In this document: in pieces, positions 9,444-18,598 of the stretch
Position numbering within the stretch: the stretch's first letter is position 1
How the letters are laid out: every line of letters starts with the position of its first letter
Assembly: GCA_964517135.1 (NCBI GenBank)
Contig: CAZFBA010000007.1
Span: 62,001-126,000, forward strand
Source of the DNA: CAZFBA01 sp964517135
GTDB taxonomy: Bacteria; Cyanobacteriota; Vampirovibrionia; JBFMGH01
Direction of reading: 5' to 3'
Length of the DNA: 64,000 nucleotides
The notes under the pieces: model-generated
What the model saw: only the letters and a program-made list of their open reading frames with translations
What the model was told of the DNA's origin: nothing
Database searches by the model: none
Made by a program: the position numbers and the translations under genes

Positions 9444-9573
9444 TTTAATTTCCTCTTATGGGTGTATATTTTATGGGTTGATTGTATCATACCCCGGGGT
9501 GGAAGAACAATTACTAAAAAATATTTATTTGGTTGTATTAGCCCGGGTTTAAATTGAGTTGTTAGTTTGCATG

Positions 9574-10377
9574 TTAGATGGTCAGGTTTATTATCTCGAT
9601 GCTTTTTTTGTTAACCCAGCCACGACGGCCATCTTTAAGTTTTATTTTGTACCATTCTTTTTTCTGATCATCAATTTGAAATTCTGTGCCCTCGTGTATT
9701 AGGTCTAAATCAGCATAAGAATCATCATGGCCAGACTTAAGTTTTGCCTGGTTAGTAATTACAACTCCATCGGTTATTCTAAAGTAGTTAATGAGCTTAA
9801 TAGATGTAGATACAAAAAGTATTACTAATATGATAATACCTGCTATGGCTACTATTTTAAGTATGTTATTTTTAAAAAAGATTTTAATAACAAGTATTCC
9901 ACAAACAATAAAGTTGATAACAATTGTTAAAACAATTATTTCAGTCAGATTAAGGTCATAATACCAGAAAGCCAGTATTTTTAAGACAGGTTCAATATCA
10001 CTACCTGTTGCAATCTGGTCGTAAGTTTGTTCTCTGGCAAATTTTAAATTGGCTTTTATATCAGCATTTCGAGGTAGTAATAGTTCTGCTTTTCGGTAGT
10101 TTAAGATGGCTTTGCCAACCTGCTCATTCTTAAGGTATGCATTAGCAAGGTTATAGTATAAGTGTCCATTGTTTATACCCTGATTAACAAGCTTTTTATA
10201 AGTATCTATAGCATTGTTATAATTACCATCCTGATATAGTTGATTGGCCTGTTTGAAAAGAGCGTTTATATCATCATTAACATCATAGAGATTGTTATTT
10301 GCCTTTAATGGTAAAGCAAGAACAGAAACTATAATCAGTATTATTGCTGCTGTAATTAACTTTAAGTATTTTTGCAT
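9574..10377 (-). CDS. batE: BatE-like protein: signal anchor, TPR repeats, two TM helices and SH3 domain
   Basis: 267 residues. A signal peptide (1-26) precedes tetratricopeptide repeats (about 38-125). Two membrane helices follow (about 138-160 and 166-190), then a C-terminal bacterial SH3-like domain (about 205-265) with GRRGWVNKKSIE. This order (TPR, TM, SH3) is that of BatE in Bat (Bacteroides aerotolerance) operons. The start overlaps the end of batD by 16 bases, placing it at the promoter-distal end of the eight-gene operon. Its role is inferred: a periplasm-facing scaffold in the envelope-associated MoxR/VWA machinery. Confidence 0.85.
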   Translation of the reverse strand: MQKYLKLITAAIILIIVSVLALPLKANNNLYDVNDDINALFKQANQLYQDGNYNNAIDTYKKLVNQGINNGHLYYNLANAYLKNEQVGKAILNYRKAELLLPRNADIKANLKFAREQTYDQIATGSDIEPVLKILAFWYYDLNLTEIIVLTIVINFIVCGILVIKIFFKNNILKIVAIAGIIILVILFVSTSIKLINYFRITDGVVITNQAKLKSGHDDSYADLDLIHEGTEFQIDDQKKEWYKIKLKDGRRGWVNKKSIEIINLTI

Positions 10378-12206
10378 TTTTTAAGTTCCTTTTCAAGAAG
10401 CTTCAGAATTCTCTTTGTATCTTTATAAGCAATAGAGATCTTTTTATCTGGCTTATCTATTGTTGAAAATTGTGATAATTCACATAGTTTTAAAATTTCT
10501 ACAATGAAAAAGATGGTTTTAGAGTTAATTTCATATTTATGAAGCAGGTTTTCAACATCTTTAGAGGTTAATGATTTTCCTGGAACGTTCAATTTCTCAC
10601 CAATATAGGTTTTAAGTATATCATCCAGTTCATTGAAAAATGTCCGGGTTTGTCCTCCTTTAACAAGTGAAGAAAGCCTTTTAAGCCCCTTTATAGCCTT
10701 TTTATAAGCCTTCTTCCTGCTTATTTCAAGGGTATTTTCTTTTTGCTTTTCCTGTTTTTTGCTAAAAATAAAGCATCCTAAAAGAATAATAAGTGGAAAA
10801 ACAAATATTGCCGCAAGAGTTAGATACACTTTATTAGATAAAGTATTATCTTCAAGTGGTTTTTCCGGGGTATGTATATCAATAAGCTGATTTAATTGAG
10901 AAATTTCACTTTCAGGATCCAGTTCAAGGTTTGTTGAAACATCAAGTACTTCATTAGAATCTCCCGGTGTCACTATAATAGGGATAACTTCAGATTTCAG
11001 CTGTCGAAAAGACTTATTAAGAGGGTTAAAATAAGCTATCTCAGCTGGAGGTATAATGTAGTTTCCAGCTTTTAGAGCTACAATATCATACTTAAATATC
11101 CTCTGACCTGATATATAATCTTTTTTACTGTAAAAATGCGTAACAGGGTTTAATTTATATATCTTAAAACTCTTCTTAAACTCTTCAGTAAAATTAAAAT
11201 CAGGGTTAGTTATGTTCATAATATTTCCATCACCACTGATTGTAATTTTTAGTTGTGCAGATTCACCTGCCTTTAAGGATTTTTTATTAATTTCAGTTTT
11301 AATATTAAAGCTACCTACAAGGTTTTTAAAGACCTCAGGGCCATCTGGAAGCTTGCTAACAAACAATGTAACAGGACTGGTTCTAACATTAACAGGAGAT
11401 GCTGAATAATTTCCAAATATAGTGTCAAAAGGATCATTATAATAAAGCATTCTACCGGTAAGGAAGGCCGGCGGAATTGTTATTTTACCTGTTTTTGTAG
11501 GAAATAGTGCATAAGATTGTTCTACTACATTATAATTTTTGCCATTTATAAACCTATAATATTGTTTTTGTTGATCAAGTTTTTCAACAATAAAGTCTTT
11601 AAAATCAGGTGTTTCAAGATTTGTCTGGTCAACATCTTTAGCTATATATAGTTTTATAGTATAAATTATCTGTTCGTATAAGTATGGATTTGTATTATTT
11701 ACATCAGCTTCGAAAATAATATTATCAGCAGGTGATATATTAGTATTAGGTAAAGAGTTTTGGCTTTTTTTGTAACGGTCTGGGGCAGATGGAGGTGGGC
11801 TTGATCCTGACCTGCCTTTACTGTAGTTGTCAACAACTGTTAGTTTTACAGGGTTTACCATAATTGTTTTACCATCAGCATTTATAAAAGCCTGTCCTAC
11901 ATCAAATTCGCCTGTGCTGGTTGGTACAATAACATATTTAAACGTGGTTGTATTGACAGTTTTACCGTTATAAAAGCCAAAATGCTTTGAACTGGAGGTT
12001 GATAATATCTGAAAATTGTTCATATCAACAATTTGAGGCTGTGAAACACTTCTGGCTCCCTGAACCTCTATTTTCATCGTCACAGATTCAGAAACACTCA
12101 CAGTTTTTTTATTTAGGCTGACACTGGCCGATAAGCCTGCAAATACAGGTAACACAAGAAACATATTCAATATAAGAGTTGCTATTAAAAAGAATATTAG
12201 CCGCAT
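10362..12206 (-). CDS. batD: BatD-like protein (oxygen tolerance, BatD N-terminal repeats)
   Basis: 614 residues with a signal peptide (1-23) and several Ig-like beta domains. The first has the characteristic ASVSLNKKTVSVSESVT opening of BatD, and another begins with a similar KSLKAGESAQLKI block near 315. A Pro/Ser linker lies near 145. A single membrane helix lies at about 465-487, and a cytoplasmic tail of about 115 residues includes ELDDILKTYIGEKL. This tail resembles the one of the 15070-16053 gene, suggesting a shared cytoplasmic docking module. The ATG immediately follows the batC stop, so coupling is tight. Its function is not biochemically known; it accompanies MoxR and VWA proteins in envelope stress and aerotolerance. 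Confidence 0.88.
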   Translation of the reverse strand: MRLIFFLIATLILNMFLVLPVFAGLSASVSLNKKTVSVSESVTMKIEVQGARSVSQPQIVDMNNFQILSTSSSKHFGFYNGKTVNTTTFKYVIVPTSTGEFDVGQAFINADGKTIMVNPVKLTVVDNYSKGRSGSSPPPSAPDRYKKSQNSLPNTNISPADNIIFEADVNNTNPYLYEQIIYTIKLYIAKDVDQTNLETPDFKDFIVEKLDQQKQYYRFINGKNYNVVEQSYALFPTKTGKITIPPAFLTGRMLYYNDPFDTIFGNYSASPVNVRTSPVTLFVSKLPDGPEVFKNLVGSFNIKTEINKKSLKAGESAQLKITISGDGNIMNITNPDFNFTEEFKKSFKIYKLNPVTHFYSKKDYISGQRIFKYDIVALKAGNYIIPPAEIAYFNPLNKSFRQLKSEVIPIIVTPGDSNEVLDVSTNLELDPESEISQLNQLIDIHTPEKPLEDNTLSNKVYLTLAAIFVFPLIILLGCFIFSKKQEKQKENTLEISRKKAYKKAIKGLKRLSSLVKGGQTRTFFNELDDILKTYIGEKLNVPGKSLTSKDVENLLHKYEINSKTIFFIVEILKLCELSQFSTIDKPDKKISIAYKDTKRILKLLEKELKKCKNT

Positions 12207-13052
12207 TTACCAGTCCTTGTTTGATTTATACCTGCCCTGAATTACTTTCGATTTTGGTGGAACCCTCTTTTCTTGAAGGTTTGACAGTATCATCTCTGCC
12301 TGTTTTAAGTTTAGTTTCTCGTGTTCTTCAGGTTTTTGTTGCTGGGTTTCATCTTTATTTTGATCCTGGTCTTTGTCTTTGTCCTGGCCTTTATCTTTGT
12401 CCTGGTCTTTATCTTTGTCCTTGTCCTTGTCCTTGTCCTGGTCTTTATCTTTATCCTGATCCTGATCCTTGTCTTTATCTTTGTCCTGGTCTTTATCTTT
12501 ATCCTGATCCTTGTCTTTATCTTGTTGTTGTTTATTTTTGTCCTGATTTTCACAGGGCGGCGGTGGTTCTTTTAATTGCTTTAAAACATACTCATAGTTT
12601 TGCTTTGCCTGTTTATCATCAGGGTTTTTTTGAAGTGCTTTAAGGTAATATTCAAGAGACTTTTCCTTTTCTCCTGATTTATAAAGGGTATTAGCGAGAT
12701 TATAATAAGTTCTGGCATTAATATCAGGCTTATTTTTATCATTGATTGCACTAATAAAGCTTTCAGCTGCTTTTTTAAAATCACTGAGCCGGTAAAATGT
12801 ATTTCCAATATTATATTTCAGTTTTGCATTATCCGGTTTTTCTACCTGTGCCCTGGTATAACAATGTAAAGCCTCACTGTAATTTGCTTTGTCATAGGAT
12901 TTCTGAGCCTTTTCGATTTGAGAACTAAATGATTCTGCATATACTGGAGCCAAAAAGATAATTAACAATACGTATAGTAATAAATTACATATAATAATAA
13001 TTTGTATATTCTTTTGCATTAAGGTTTTATGGGGTTTACAAATTAAAAACAT
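12207..13052 (-). CDS. batC: BatC-like TPR protein with Asp/Lys/Gln low-complexity tail
   Basis: 281 residues. An N-terminal signal or anchor helix (about 12-40) is followed by three to four TPR units (about 45-165). Then comes a long D/K/Q segment (about 172-245) of alternating Asp-Lys pairs, and a short basic end. GAGGGA lies eight bases before the ATG at 13052, overlapping the batB stop, which supports this start over an internal ATG at 13019. BatC proteins commonly have a charged or Gln-rich C-terminus, but the nearly pure DK/DQ repeat here is extreme. Position between batB and batD, with three and zero bases to the neighbours, fits a TPR adaptor binding the VWA proteins. Confidence 0.85.
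   Translation of the reverse strand: MFLICKPHKTLMQKNIQIIIICNLLLYVLLIIFLAPVYAESFSSQIEKAQKSYDKANYSEALHCYTRAQVEKPDNAKLKYNIGNTFYRLSDFKKAAESFISAINDKNKPDINARTYYNLANTLYKSGEKEKSLEYYLKALQKNPDDKQAKQNYEYVLKQLKEPPPPCENQDKNKQQQDKDKDQDKDKDQDKDKDKDQDQDKDKDQDKDKDKDKDKDQDKDKGQDKDKDQDQNKDETQQQKPEEHEKLNLKQAEMILSNLQEKRVPPKSKVIQGRYKSNKDW
12345..12545. repeat. Degenerate hexanucleotide tandem repeat encoding DK/DQ residues
   Basis: About 200 bases made of variants of the six-base units CTTTGT, CTTTAT and CCTGGT on the plus strand, read on the minus strand as Asp-Lys and Asp-Gln codon pairs inside batC. The register keeps the reading frame. Such repeats can gain or lose units by slippage without frameshift. Long open frames on the opposite strand here are repeat artefacts. 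Confidence 0.85.
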
Positions 13053-13055
13053 ATT

Positions 13056-14072
13056 TTATCCCTCATTTTTTGACTTTGCCCTGCTACGTTTTCTACTGCT
13101 TAAAAAGAATTCAGCTACAAGAAAAATAAAAGCTATAGCCAGTGGCCATTGAAAGCGTTCAACCCATTTTTTTTCTCTGGATGTCTTTAATTTTCTATCT
13201 TTTAAATCTTTTTTAATACCTTTGATGTAAATGTTTTCTATGTCAAGGTTACCTGTTACAGAGTTGGTGTAAACTCCATCAGTAATTTTTGCTATCTGTT
13301 TTAATTGCTCAAAATCGGTCTTTGAAAGTATTTTATTGCCTGAATTATCTTTTTTAAAGCTATCATAATAAGGAATATAGCCTCCTTCAGAGCTGCCAAC
13401 ACCGATAATATATATTTTTACATTTTGTTTTTTAGCTTCTTTAGCTATTTCAAAAACGTTTCCCCCATGGTCTTCACCGTCAGTAATAAGTATAATGGCT
13501 TTTGAGCTTGATTCAGCACTTCTATTAAATGCATCAAGGCAAGTTTTAATAGCACTTCCAATGGAGGTTCCTTTTACAGGTACGCTGCTGGTATTAATAT
13601 CATCTATAAACATTTGTATAGCACTATAATCAAGTGTTAGAGGGCATTGTATAAAGCTGCTGCCAGCAAATACAACAAGTCCTATTCTGTCACCCTGTGC
13701 TATACTCATAAAATCAATTAATTCTCTCTTGGCTCTTTCAAGGCGATTGGGCTTAATGTCTTCAGCCAGCATACTATCAGAAACATCAATAGCAACAAAA
13801 ATGTCTACACCTCTTCTTTGAATATCTTCCCAACTGTATCCCCATTTAGGACCAGCCATAGTGATTATTAAAAAGATAAAAGTAATTATTATGAAAACGC
13901 TTTTAATGATTTTTCTTTTTTCACTAAAACCCTCAATGATTTTAGGGCATATATTTATACTGCAAAATTGTTTGAGGAGGGCTTTTCGACGTTTAAGCGA
14001 ATAAATTATAAAGACCACCAGCAAAGGTGTTAACCACAGTAAATAAAGATAATTCAGATGTTCGAACTTCAT
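13056..14072 (-). CDS. batB: VWA-domain membrane protein BatB
   Basis: 338 residues: two N-terminal membrane helices (about 8-26 and 58-78), a von Willebrand A domain (about 90-290) and a C-terminal helix (about 308-325). The MIDAS metal site is intact: FVAIDVSDSML (DxSxS) and, downstream, LITDGEDHGGN. The strong site GAGGAG lies eleven bases before the ATG. BatA and BatB are paired VWA proteins anchored in the inner membrane, and both act with the MoxR AAA+ ATPase. Twelve bases separate it from batA and three from batC. Confidence 0.9.
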   Translation of the reverse strand: MKFEHLNYLYLLWLTPLLVVFIIYSLKRRKALLKQFCSINICPKIIEGFSEKRKIIKSVFIIITFIFLIITMAGPKWGYSWEDIQRRGVDIFVAIDVSDSMLAEDIKPNRLERAKRELIDFMSIAQGDRIGLVVFAGSSFIQCPLTLDYSAIQMFIDDINTSSVPVKGTSIGSAIKTCLDAFNRSAESSSKAIILITDGEDHGGNVFEIAKEAKKQNVKIYIIGVGSSEGGYIPYYDSFKKDNSGNKILSKTDFEQLKQIAKITDGVYTNSVTGNLDIENIYIKGIKKDLKDRKLKTSREKKWVERFQWPLAIAFIFLVAEFFLSSRKRSRAKSKNEG

Positions 14073-14084
14073 AGGTTATTCTCC

Positions 14085-15077
14085 TCAGGGTAATTTCATA
14101 AGAAGTGTATTAGATAAAACTATTTCAGCAAGGAATAACAGAATTGCAAATAATAATAATGGTAGATATAGTTCTTTGTTAATACCATATTCTTTGACTT
14201 TAACCTGTGTTTTTTCCATTTTGTCAATTGTCTTATAGATTTCCTCAAGCCCTTCAGTGTCTGTAGCTTTAAAATAGAGTCCGCCTGTCAGGCTGGCAAT
14301 AGCTTTAAGGTTTTCGTCATCTAAAGTGGTTAGAGAGACATTATAACCCTTCATCATCTGAGATATTGCCAGATTACCCGGGTTTTTAGAGCCAACACCA
14401 ACTGTGTAAATCTTTATCCCAAAGGTTTTAGCCAGTTCAGCAGCTGTTAAAGGAGCTATCTGACCAGCATTATTTCTTCCGTCTGTCAACAGAATAATAA
14501 TTTTTGATTTACCTTCGACATCCTTGAGCCGTTTAACAGCTATACCAATAGCTGATCCTATTGCTGTTGCTTCGCCGACTATACCAATATGAATATCTTT
14601 CAGAAACATCTTCAACATCTTATGATCCAGTGTAACAGGGCATTGAGTAAAAGCTTCTGTACCAAAGACAACCATACCAATTCTATCTCCGGGTCTTTTA
14701 TCAATAAAGTTTTTTACCACTTTTTTTACAACTGATAGTCTATCTTTTGGCATCATATTTTCTGTATAATCCGGGGTTTCCATGCTTCCTGATGTATCTA
14801 TAACAAGCATAATATCTATACCGCTACTTACTATCTCCCTTACCTGATTATGTATTTGGGGTCTTGCAAGAGCAAGTATAAGAAGGGTGACAGCTGCCAG
14901 CCTTAAGAAAATTAAGAAATACTGACCAATCTGGTTTTTTGAGGATAGAGACAGTTTTAAATTCCTGAATGAAGAGTATTTTATTCTTGGTGTAGTGTCT
15001 TTTTGCAGGTAAAAATAGATCATCAGAGGAATAATCAGTAAGAGTATCAGAAAATAAGGGTCTTCAAACCTAAACAT
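14085..15077 (-). CDS. batA: VWA-domain membrane protein BatA
   Basis: 330 residues. Starting at the ATG at 15077 (MFRFEDPYFLILLLIIPLMI) gives the usual BatA opening; a longer in-frame start would overlap the previous gene by 47 bases. The chosen start overlaps it by eight. Membrane helices lie at about 7-24, 46-65 and 300-320. The VWA domain (about 75-280) has MIDAS residues in VIDTSGSMETP (DxSxS) and LLTDGRNNAG. Together with batB it forms the VWA pair of the aerotolerance operon. Confidence 0.9.
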   Translation of the reverse strand: MFRFEDPYFLILLLIIPLMIYFYLQKDTTPRIKYSSFRNLKLSLSSKNQIGQYFLIFLRLAAVTLLILALARPQIHNQVREIVSSGIDIMLVIDTSGSMETPDYTENMMPKDRLSVVKKVVKNFIDKRPGDRIGMVVFGTEAFTQCPVTLDHKMLKMFLKDIHIGIVGEATAIGSAIGIAVKRLKDVEGKSKIIILLTDGRNNAGQIAPLTAAELAKTFGIKIYTVGVGSKNPGNLAISQMMKGYNVSLTTLDDENLKAIASLTGGLYFKATDTEGLEEIYKTIDKMEKTQVKVKEYGINKELYLPLLLFAILLFLAEIVLSNTLLMKLP

Positions 15078-16053
15078 TTGACATAGCCTCGTGGTTATCC
15101 AGAATACTGCTATCAATTTTGGTTGTATCTACAAATTGATAGACTTTTTTGATTCCATTTTTTGCATCTTCACTCTGTGGCAGATATTTTGCAAATTTAA
15201 CAAGATCACTTTCTTTTAAAACATCGCCTGCCAGTTTTCTGGTTCTTAGATTTAGTTCTATTTTTTGTAAAGCAGATAAAATTTCGTCAGTTGTTCTTTC
15301 AACAGCAAAAATAGCAAACCTACCTTCAATATATACCCTCAATATAAGAGATAGACGGGTGTAAAATTCTTTAAATTCTTCTGCTGTTTTAGGGTTTTCT
15401 CTATTTAACAACGCAAGCTCCTCCAGAGCAAGCAGATGTGGTTCTTTAATGATTACAGGTTTTTCTATTTCAACCTTTTTCTTTTTTCTGTTTGCAAGCC
15501 AGTAGAAAAACAGAAAGGTTAAAATAACTATGGCAAGTGGCACAAGAATATACCAGATTTTGAAAATAAAGAATTTATCTATGGGTTTGATATCATTAAT
15601 ATCTTTTAACGGCTGATTTTCTGGTATAACACTATTAGGTTTTAGTGTTAGTGCTTTTATAGTATAGGTTTTATCTTTTGTTTTTAATATCAGCCCTGGT
15701 ATAAGAGCATCATCAACATCTGATGGTTGCAGGAAATATGTATGACGGGTTATTTTGATGTTTTTATTTTTAAATTCTTTTGTTTCTTCTTTAAAATCAT
15801 ACAATTCAAGGTTTTCGAATTGCTCCTTTTTTATTTTATCAAGTTTTGCTGTATCTTCATCAGTTTGATACAGTGTAATTGTATATTTAAAAGGTTCACC
15901 AATATCAATATTTTCTTTGCTTACCTGTGAAAACAGAGCTACTGTATTATCATGGGAAAGTTTGGGAAGGTTTTTAAGCAGTGTTTCCTCTGAGCAGGCA
16001 ACCAGCAATAGGAGTATTGCAGCAAGAAGTAAGGAAAAATGTTTATTTGTCAT
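15070..16053 (-). CDS. Lipoprotein-type membrane protein of Bat operon (DUF4381-like)
   Basis: 327 residues. The N-terminus LLAAILLLLVACSEE is a lipoprotein signal with a lipobox LLVAC (Cys20). A beta-rich extracytoplasmic domain (about 30-150) precedes a membrane helix at about 164-187, a KKKK stop-transfer and a helical cytoplasmic domain (about 205-320) with EFYTRLSLILRVYIEGRF. The latter resembles the C-terminal tail of BatD. Proteins with this layout lie between DUF58 and batA in many MoxR-Bat operons, where the slot is called DUF4381 or batG-like. It overlaps DUF58 by four bases (ATGA) and batA by eight. No enzymatic motif is visible. Confidence 0.72.
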   Translation of the reverse strand: MTNKHFSLLLAAILLLLVACSEETLLKNLPKLSHDNTVALFSQVSKENIDIGEPFKYTITLYQTDEDTAKLDKIKKEQFENLELYDFKEETKEFKNKNIKITRHTYFLQPSDVDDALIPGLILKTKDKTYTIKALTLKPNSVIPENQPLKDINDIKPIDKFFIFKIWYILVPLAIVILTFLFFYWLANRKKKKVEIEKPVIIKEPHLLALEELALLNRENPKTAEEFKEFYTRLSLILRVYIEGRFAIFAVERTTDEILSALQKIELNLRTRKLAGDVLKESDLVKFAKYLPQSEDAKNGIKKVYQFVDTTKIDSSILDNHEAMSNV

Positions 16054-16928
16054 CTTATTCTCCTGCTTCTTTTAATGAAAAACTTTATTATAGGGTCAAG
16101 GTAAGTCTTATCTGTCCAGATATCTATGTAATCAGCATCACATGTCCTGAACAGCTCAAGAACATTTTTTTTATGGCTGGCTGTTTTATTAGTAAATAAA
16201 CGTTGAAATTCTTTGCTATTTGTATTTATTAGCGCTATTTCTCCTGTTTCTGCATCTTCTATCTCGATTAAGCCTATACCTGGTATATCATATTCTCTGA
16301 TATCATTGATATAAACAGGAATAATGTCGTGTTTTTTATTTGCTATTTTAAGAGCTTTGTCGTATCCAAAAGATAGAAAATCTGATATGATAAAGGCTAC
16401 AGATTTTTTAGTTTGTACATGCATCATATACTCAAGGGCTGTAGCAATGTTTGTTTTAGTATTTTCTGGTTTATAAGATAGTATCTCCCTTATGACACGC
16501 CATATATGAGATGTACCTTTCTTTGGTGGAATATACTTTTCTACTTTATCAGTAAATATGATCATTCCAACCTTGTCATTATTTTTTATCGCAGTGCAGG
16601 CCAATACTGCTGCAACTTCTGCTGAAAGTTCATTCTTGGTTTTTTCAGTACTGCCAAACATCCCTGAGGCGCTAAGATCAACAAGCAGCATTATTGTTAA
16701 TTCACGTTCTTCTCTAAAGATCTTAACATAGGCATTATTCATCCTTGCCGTAACATTCCAGTCGATATTTCTTACATCATCACCTATTGCATATTCACGG
16801 ACTTCCTCAAAGTTCATTCCATGACCTTTAAAAGCACTTTCATAACTACCTGATATTGTGCTGGTTACCTGGTGATTGGTTTTAATCTGTATACGCTTTA
16901 TTTTTCTAATTATTTCAGAACTAAGCAT
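16050..16928 (-). CDS. DUF58 domain protein
   Basis: 292 residues of the DUF58 family, a soluble VWA-like fold found directly after MoxR. The signature near the N-terminus is visible: GSYESAFKGHGMNFEEVREY, then GDDVRNIDWNVTARMN. The VWA-like core follows, with LLVDLSASGMFG in place of a full MIDAS and later AFIISDFLS. It presumably bridges the MoxR ATPase and the membrane VWA proteins. There are 65 bases between it and moxR, and a four-base overlap with the next gene. Confidence 0.92.
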   Translation of the reverse strand: MLSSEIIRKIKRIQIKTNHQVTSTISGSYESAFKGHGMNFEEVREYAIGDDVRNIDWNVTARMNNAYVKIFREERELTIMLLVDLSASGMFGSTEKTKNELSAEVAAVLACTAIKNNDKVGMIIFTDKVEKYIPPKKGTSHIWRVIREILSYKPENTKTNIATALEYMMHVQTKKSVAFIISDFLSFGYDKALKIANKKHDIIPVYINDIREYDIPGIGLIEIEDAETGEIALINTNSKEFQRLFTNKTASHKKNVLELFRTCDADYIDIWTDKTYLDPIIKFFIKRSRRIR

Positions 16929-16993
16929 TAAAAACGCCTCTATTGCATTATTTTTAGGGTGTCATACATTAAATTTAATTTGCATATCAGCAC

Positions 16994-17986
16994 CTAAGGA
17001 ACATCAACACCATCAAAAATCATTGATATGATTTGATCAGAGTTAATATCTTCTGCTTCAGCCTCGTATGTAGGTATAATACGGTGTCTCAATATGTCAG
17101 GCCCAATAGCTTTAACATCTTGAGGAGTTACATAACTGCGACCACTCAGAAATGCCTGAATTCTCGATGCTTTGTTAAGGTAAATAGTCGCCCTTGGAGA
17201 TGCACCAAAATCGATAAGGTGTTTGAGTTCAGCTATTCCATATTTGTCGGGCTCTCTTGTGGCAAAAATTATATCTACAATATAATCTTTGATTTTATCG
17301 TCAACATAAATTTTTTGAATTATTGAACGGGCTTTTAACACATCATCAACAGATACAACAGGGTTGATGCTGCTTTCAACATCATAGGCGACTCGCTTCA
17401 TGATTTCAAGTTCTTCTTCTTTTGAGGGATAAGTAACCCGGAGCTTAAGCATAAACCTGTCAACCTGGGCTTCTGGAAGAGGATAGGTGCCTTCTTGTTC
17501 GATAGGGTTCTGTGTTGCTAAGACAAGAAAGGGTTCTTTTAGTTTAAAAGTATAATCAGCAATGGTTACCTGTCGTTCCTGCATAGCTTCAAGAAGTGCA
17601 CTTTGTACCTTTGAAGGTGCTCTGTTTATCTCATCAGCAAGTATAATGTTGGAAAAGATGGGGCCTTTTTTGATGGTAAATTGTCCAGTTTTGGGTAGAA
17701 AGATTTGTGTACCTATAAGATCAGCAGGTAAGAGATCAGGCGTAAATTGAATCCTGCTAAAGCCTGTATCAAGAGCAGATGCCAGTGTCTTAACAGCAGT
17801 TGTTTTTGCTAATCCGGGCACACCTTCTATTAATATATGTCCATTAGCAAGCAATGCCAATATCAATCTGTTTATTAGATAGCTCTGACCTACAATAATT
17901 TTGGATATTTCAGTAGTTAATTTCTTAACAAGCTGGCTATGTATCTTTACTTCTTGTTCAACTTTCTGTAAGTCAACTGTTACCAT
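16994..17986 (-). CDS. moxR: MoxR-family AAA+ ATPase
   Basis: 330 residues. Walker A is EGVPGLAKTT (about 54-63). Walker B and the adjacent MoxR signature read ILADEINRAPSKVQSALLEA (about 115-134). The family motif QERQVTI, sensor 1 LATQNPIEQEGTYPLPEAQ and the C-terminal lid with GASPRA are present. MoxR proteins are chaperone-like ATPases that act with VWA-domain partners. First gene of the Bat operon; GGGGT lies about seven bases before the ATG. A 612-bp AT-rich divergent region precedes it. Confidence 0.95.
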   Translation of the reverse strand: MVTVDLQKVEQEVKIHSQLVKKLTTEISKIIVGQSYLINRLILALLANGHILIEGVPGLAKTTAVKTLASALDTGFSRIQFTPDLLPADLIGTQIFLPKTGQFTIKKGPIFSNIILADEINRAPSKVQSALLEAMQERQVTIADYTFKLKEPFLVLATQNPIEQEGTYPLPEAQVDRFMLKLRVTYPSKEEELEIMKRVAYDVESSINPVVSVDDVLKARSIIQKIYVDDKIKDYIVDIIFATREPDKYGIAELKHLIDFGASPRATIYLNKASRIQAFLSGRSYVTPQDVKAIGPDILRHRIIPTYEAEAEDINSDQIISMIFDGVDVP

Positions 17987-18598
17987 ATGTTTACCCCTGT
18001 TATAATTACCTAACCATATTATTAATAGATATTAGAGTTTTAATTCTCTGGTATTAATTACCTGATTTTCGCTTGTAGTATACCACAAATAAATAGATTA
18101 AATACTTATAAAGATTGTATTTGACTAAAGATACCATTAAAAAAGCTCTTTGAGCATTTAATAATTTTAATAATCTTTAAGAGAGAGAGTTAATAATTTA
18201 TAATATTATGCTAAAGCTCATTTAAACAGCATAAGAACTTCTTAGTTTGTTTAAAAGTTATTATATCAGGAAGTAAGCCTTCTTTTTTAGAGAGGTATTC
18301 TTTTTAATAGTTAATTAGGATTCATTTTTATTGTTTTTGTTCCCTGGGAAGAAAAATTTTGCTGGTAATTATTGAGAACAATTCTAAATAAACCTTAATA
18401 TTCTACAGCTTTTTAATTCTATTCTTACTTAGTTTTAAGGATTTAAAATCCTTTTATTAAAAGATAGTACTACTTTTGGTGTAACGTGATTACTGCTCAT
18501 TAGGGATTACAAAATACTTTAAAAAGAATAATAATTATTATTAATAACAGCAATAATAAACAGGGTATAAACTCTCTAAATAAAAAAGGAGTTCAGGA
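17987..18598. other. Divergent intergenic region moxR / STAS gene
   Basis: About 610 bases, strongly AT-rich, with no credible reading frame. It must contain the promoters of the Bat operon (minus) and the STAS gene (plus). On the minus strand, TATACT preceded by TGTGG near 18080 could be an extended -10 for moxR. AAGGATTT and AAATCCTT at 18437-18453 form an 8-bp-arm palindrome that could be an operator. AAGGAG at 18586-18591 is the ribosome site of the STAS gene. Confidence 0.5.

Noticed and set aside
9491..9500. ACCCCGGGGT palindrome as an operator
   Set aside because: Short, single, and in a 130-bp gap without other supporting promoter elements; a CCCGGG recurs at 9542, but that is too little for a claim.
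12179..12643. Long Leu/Cys/Pro-rich reading frames on the plus strand
   Set aside because: They are antisense readings of the batC hexamer repeat; composition is purely repetitive and they have no ribosome site.
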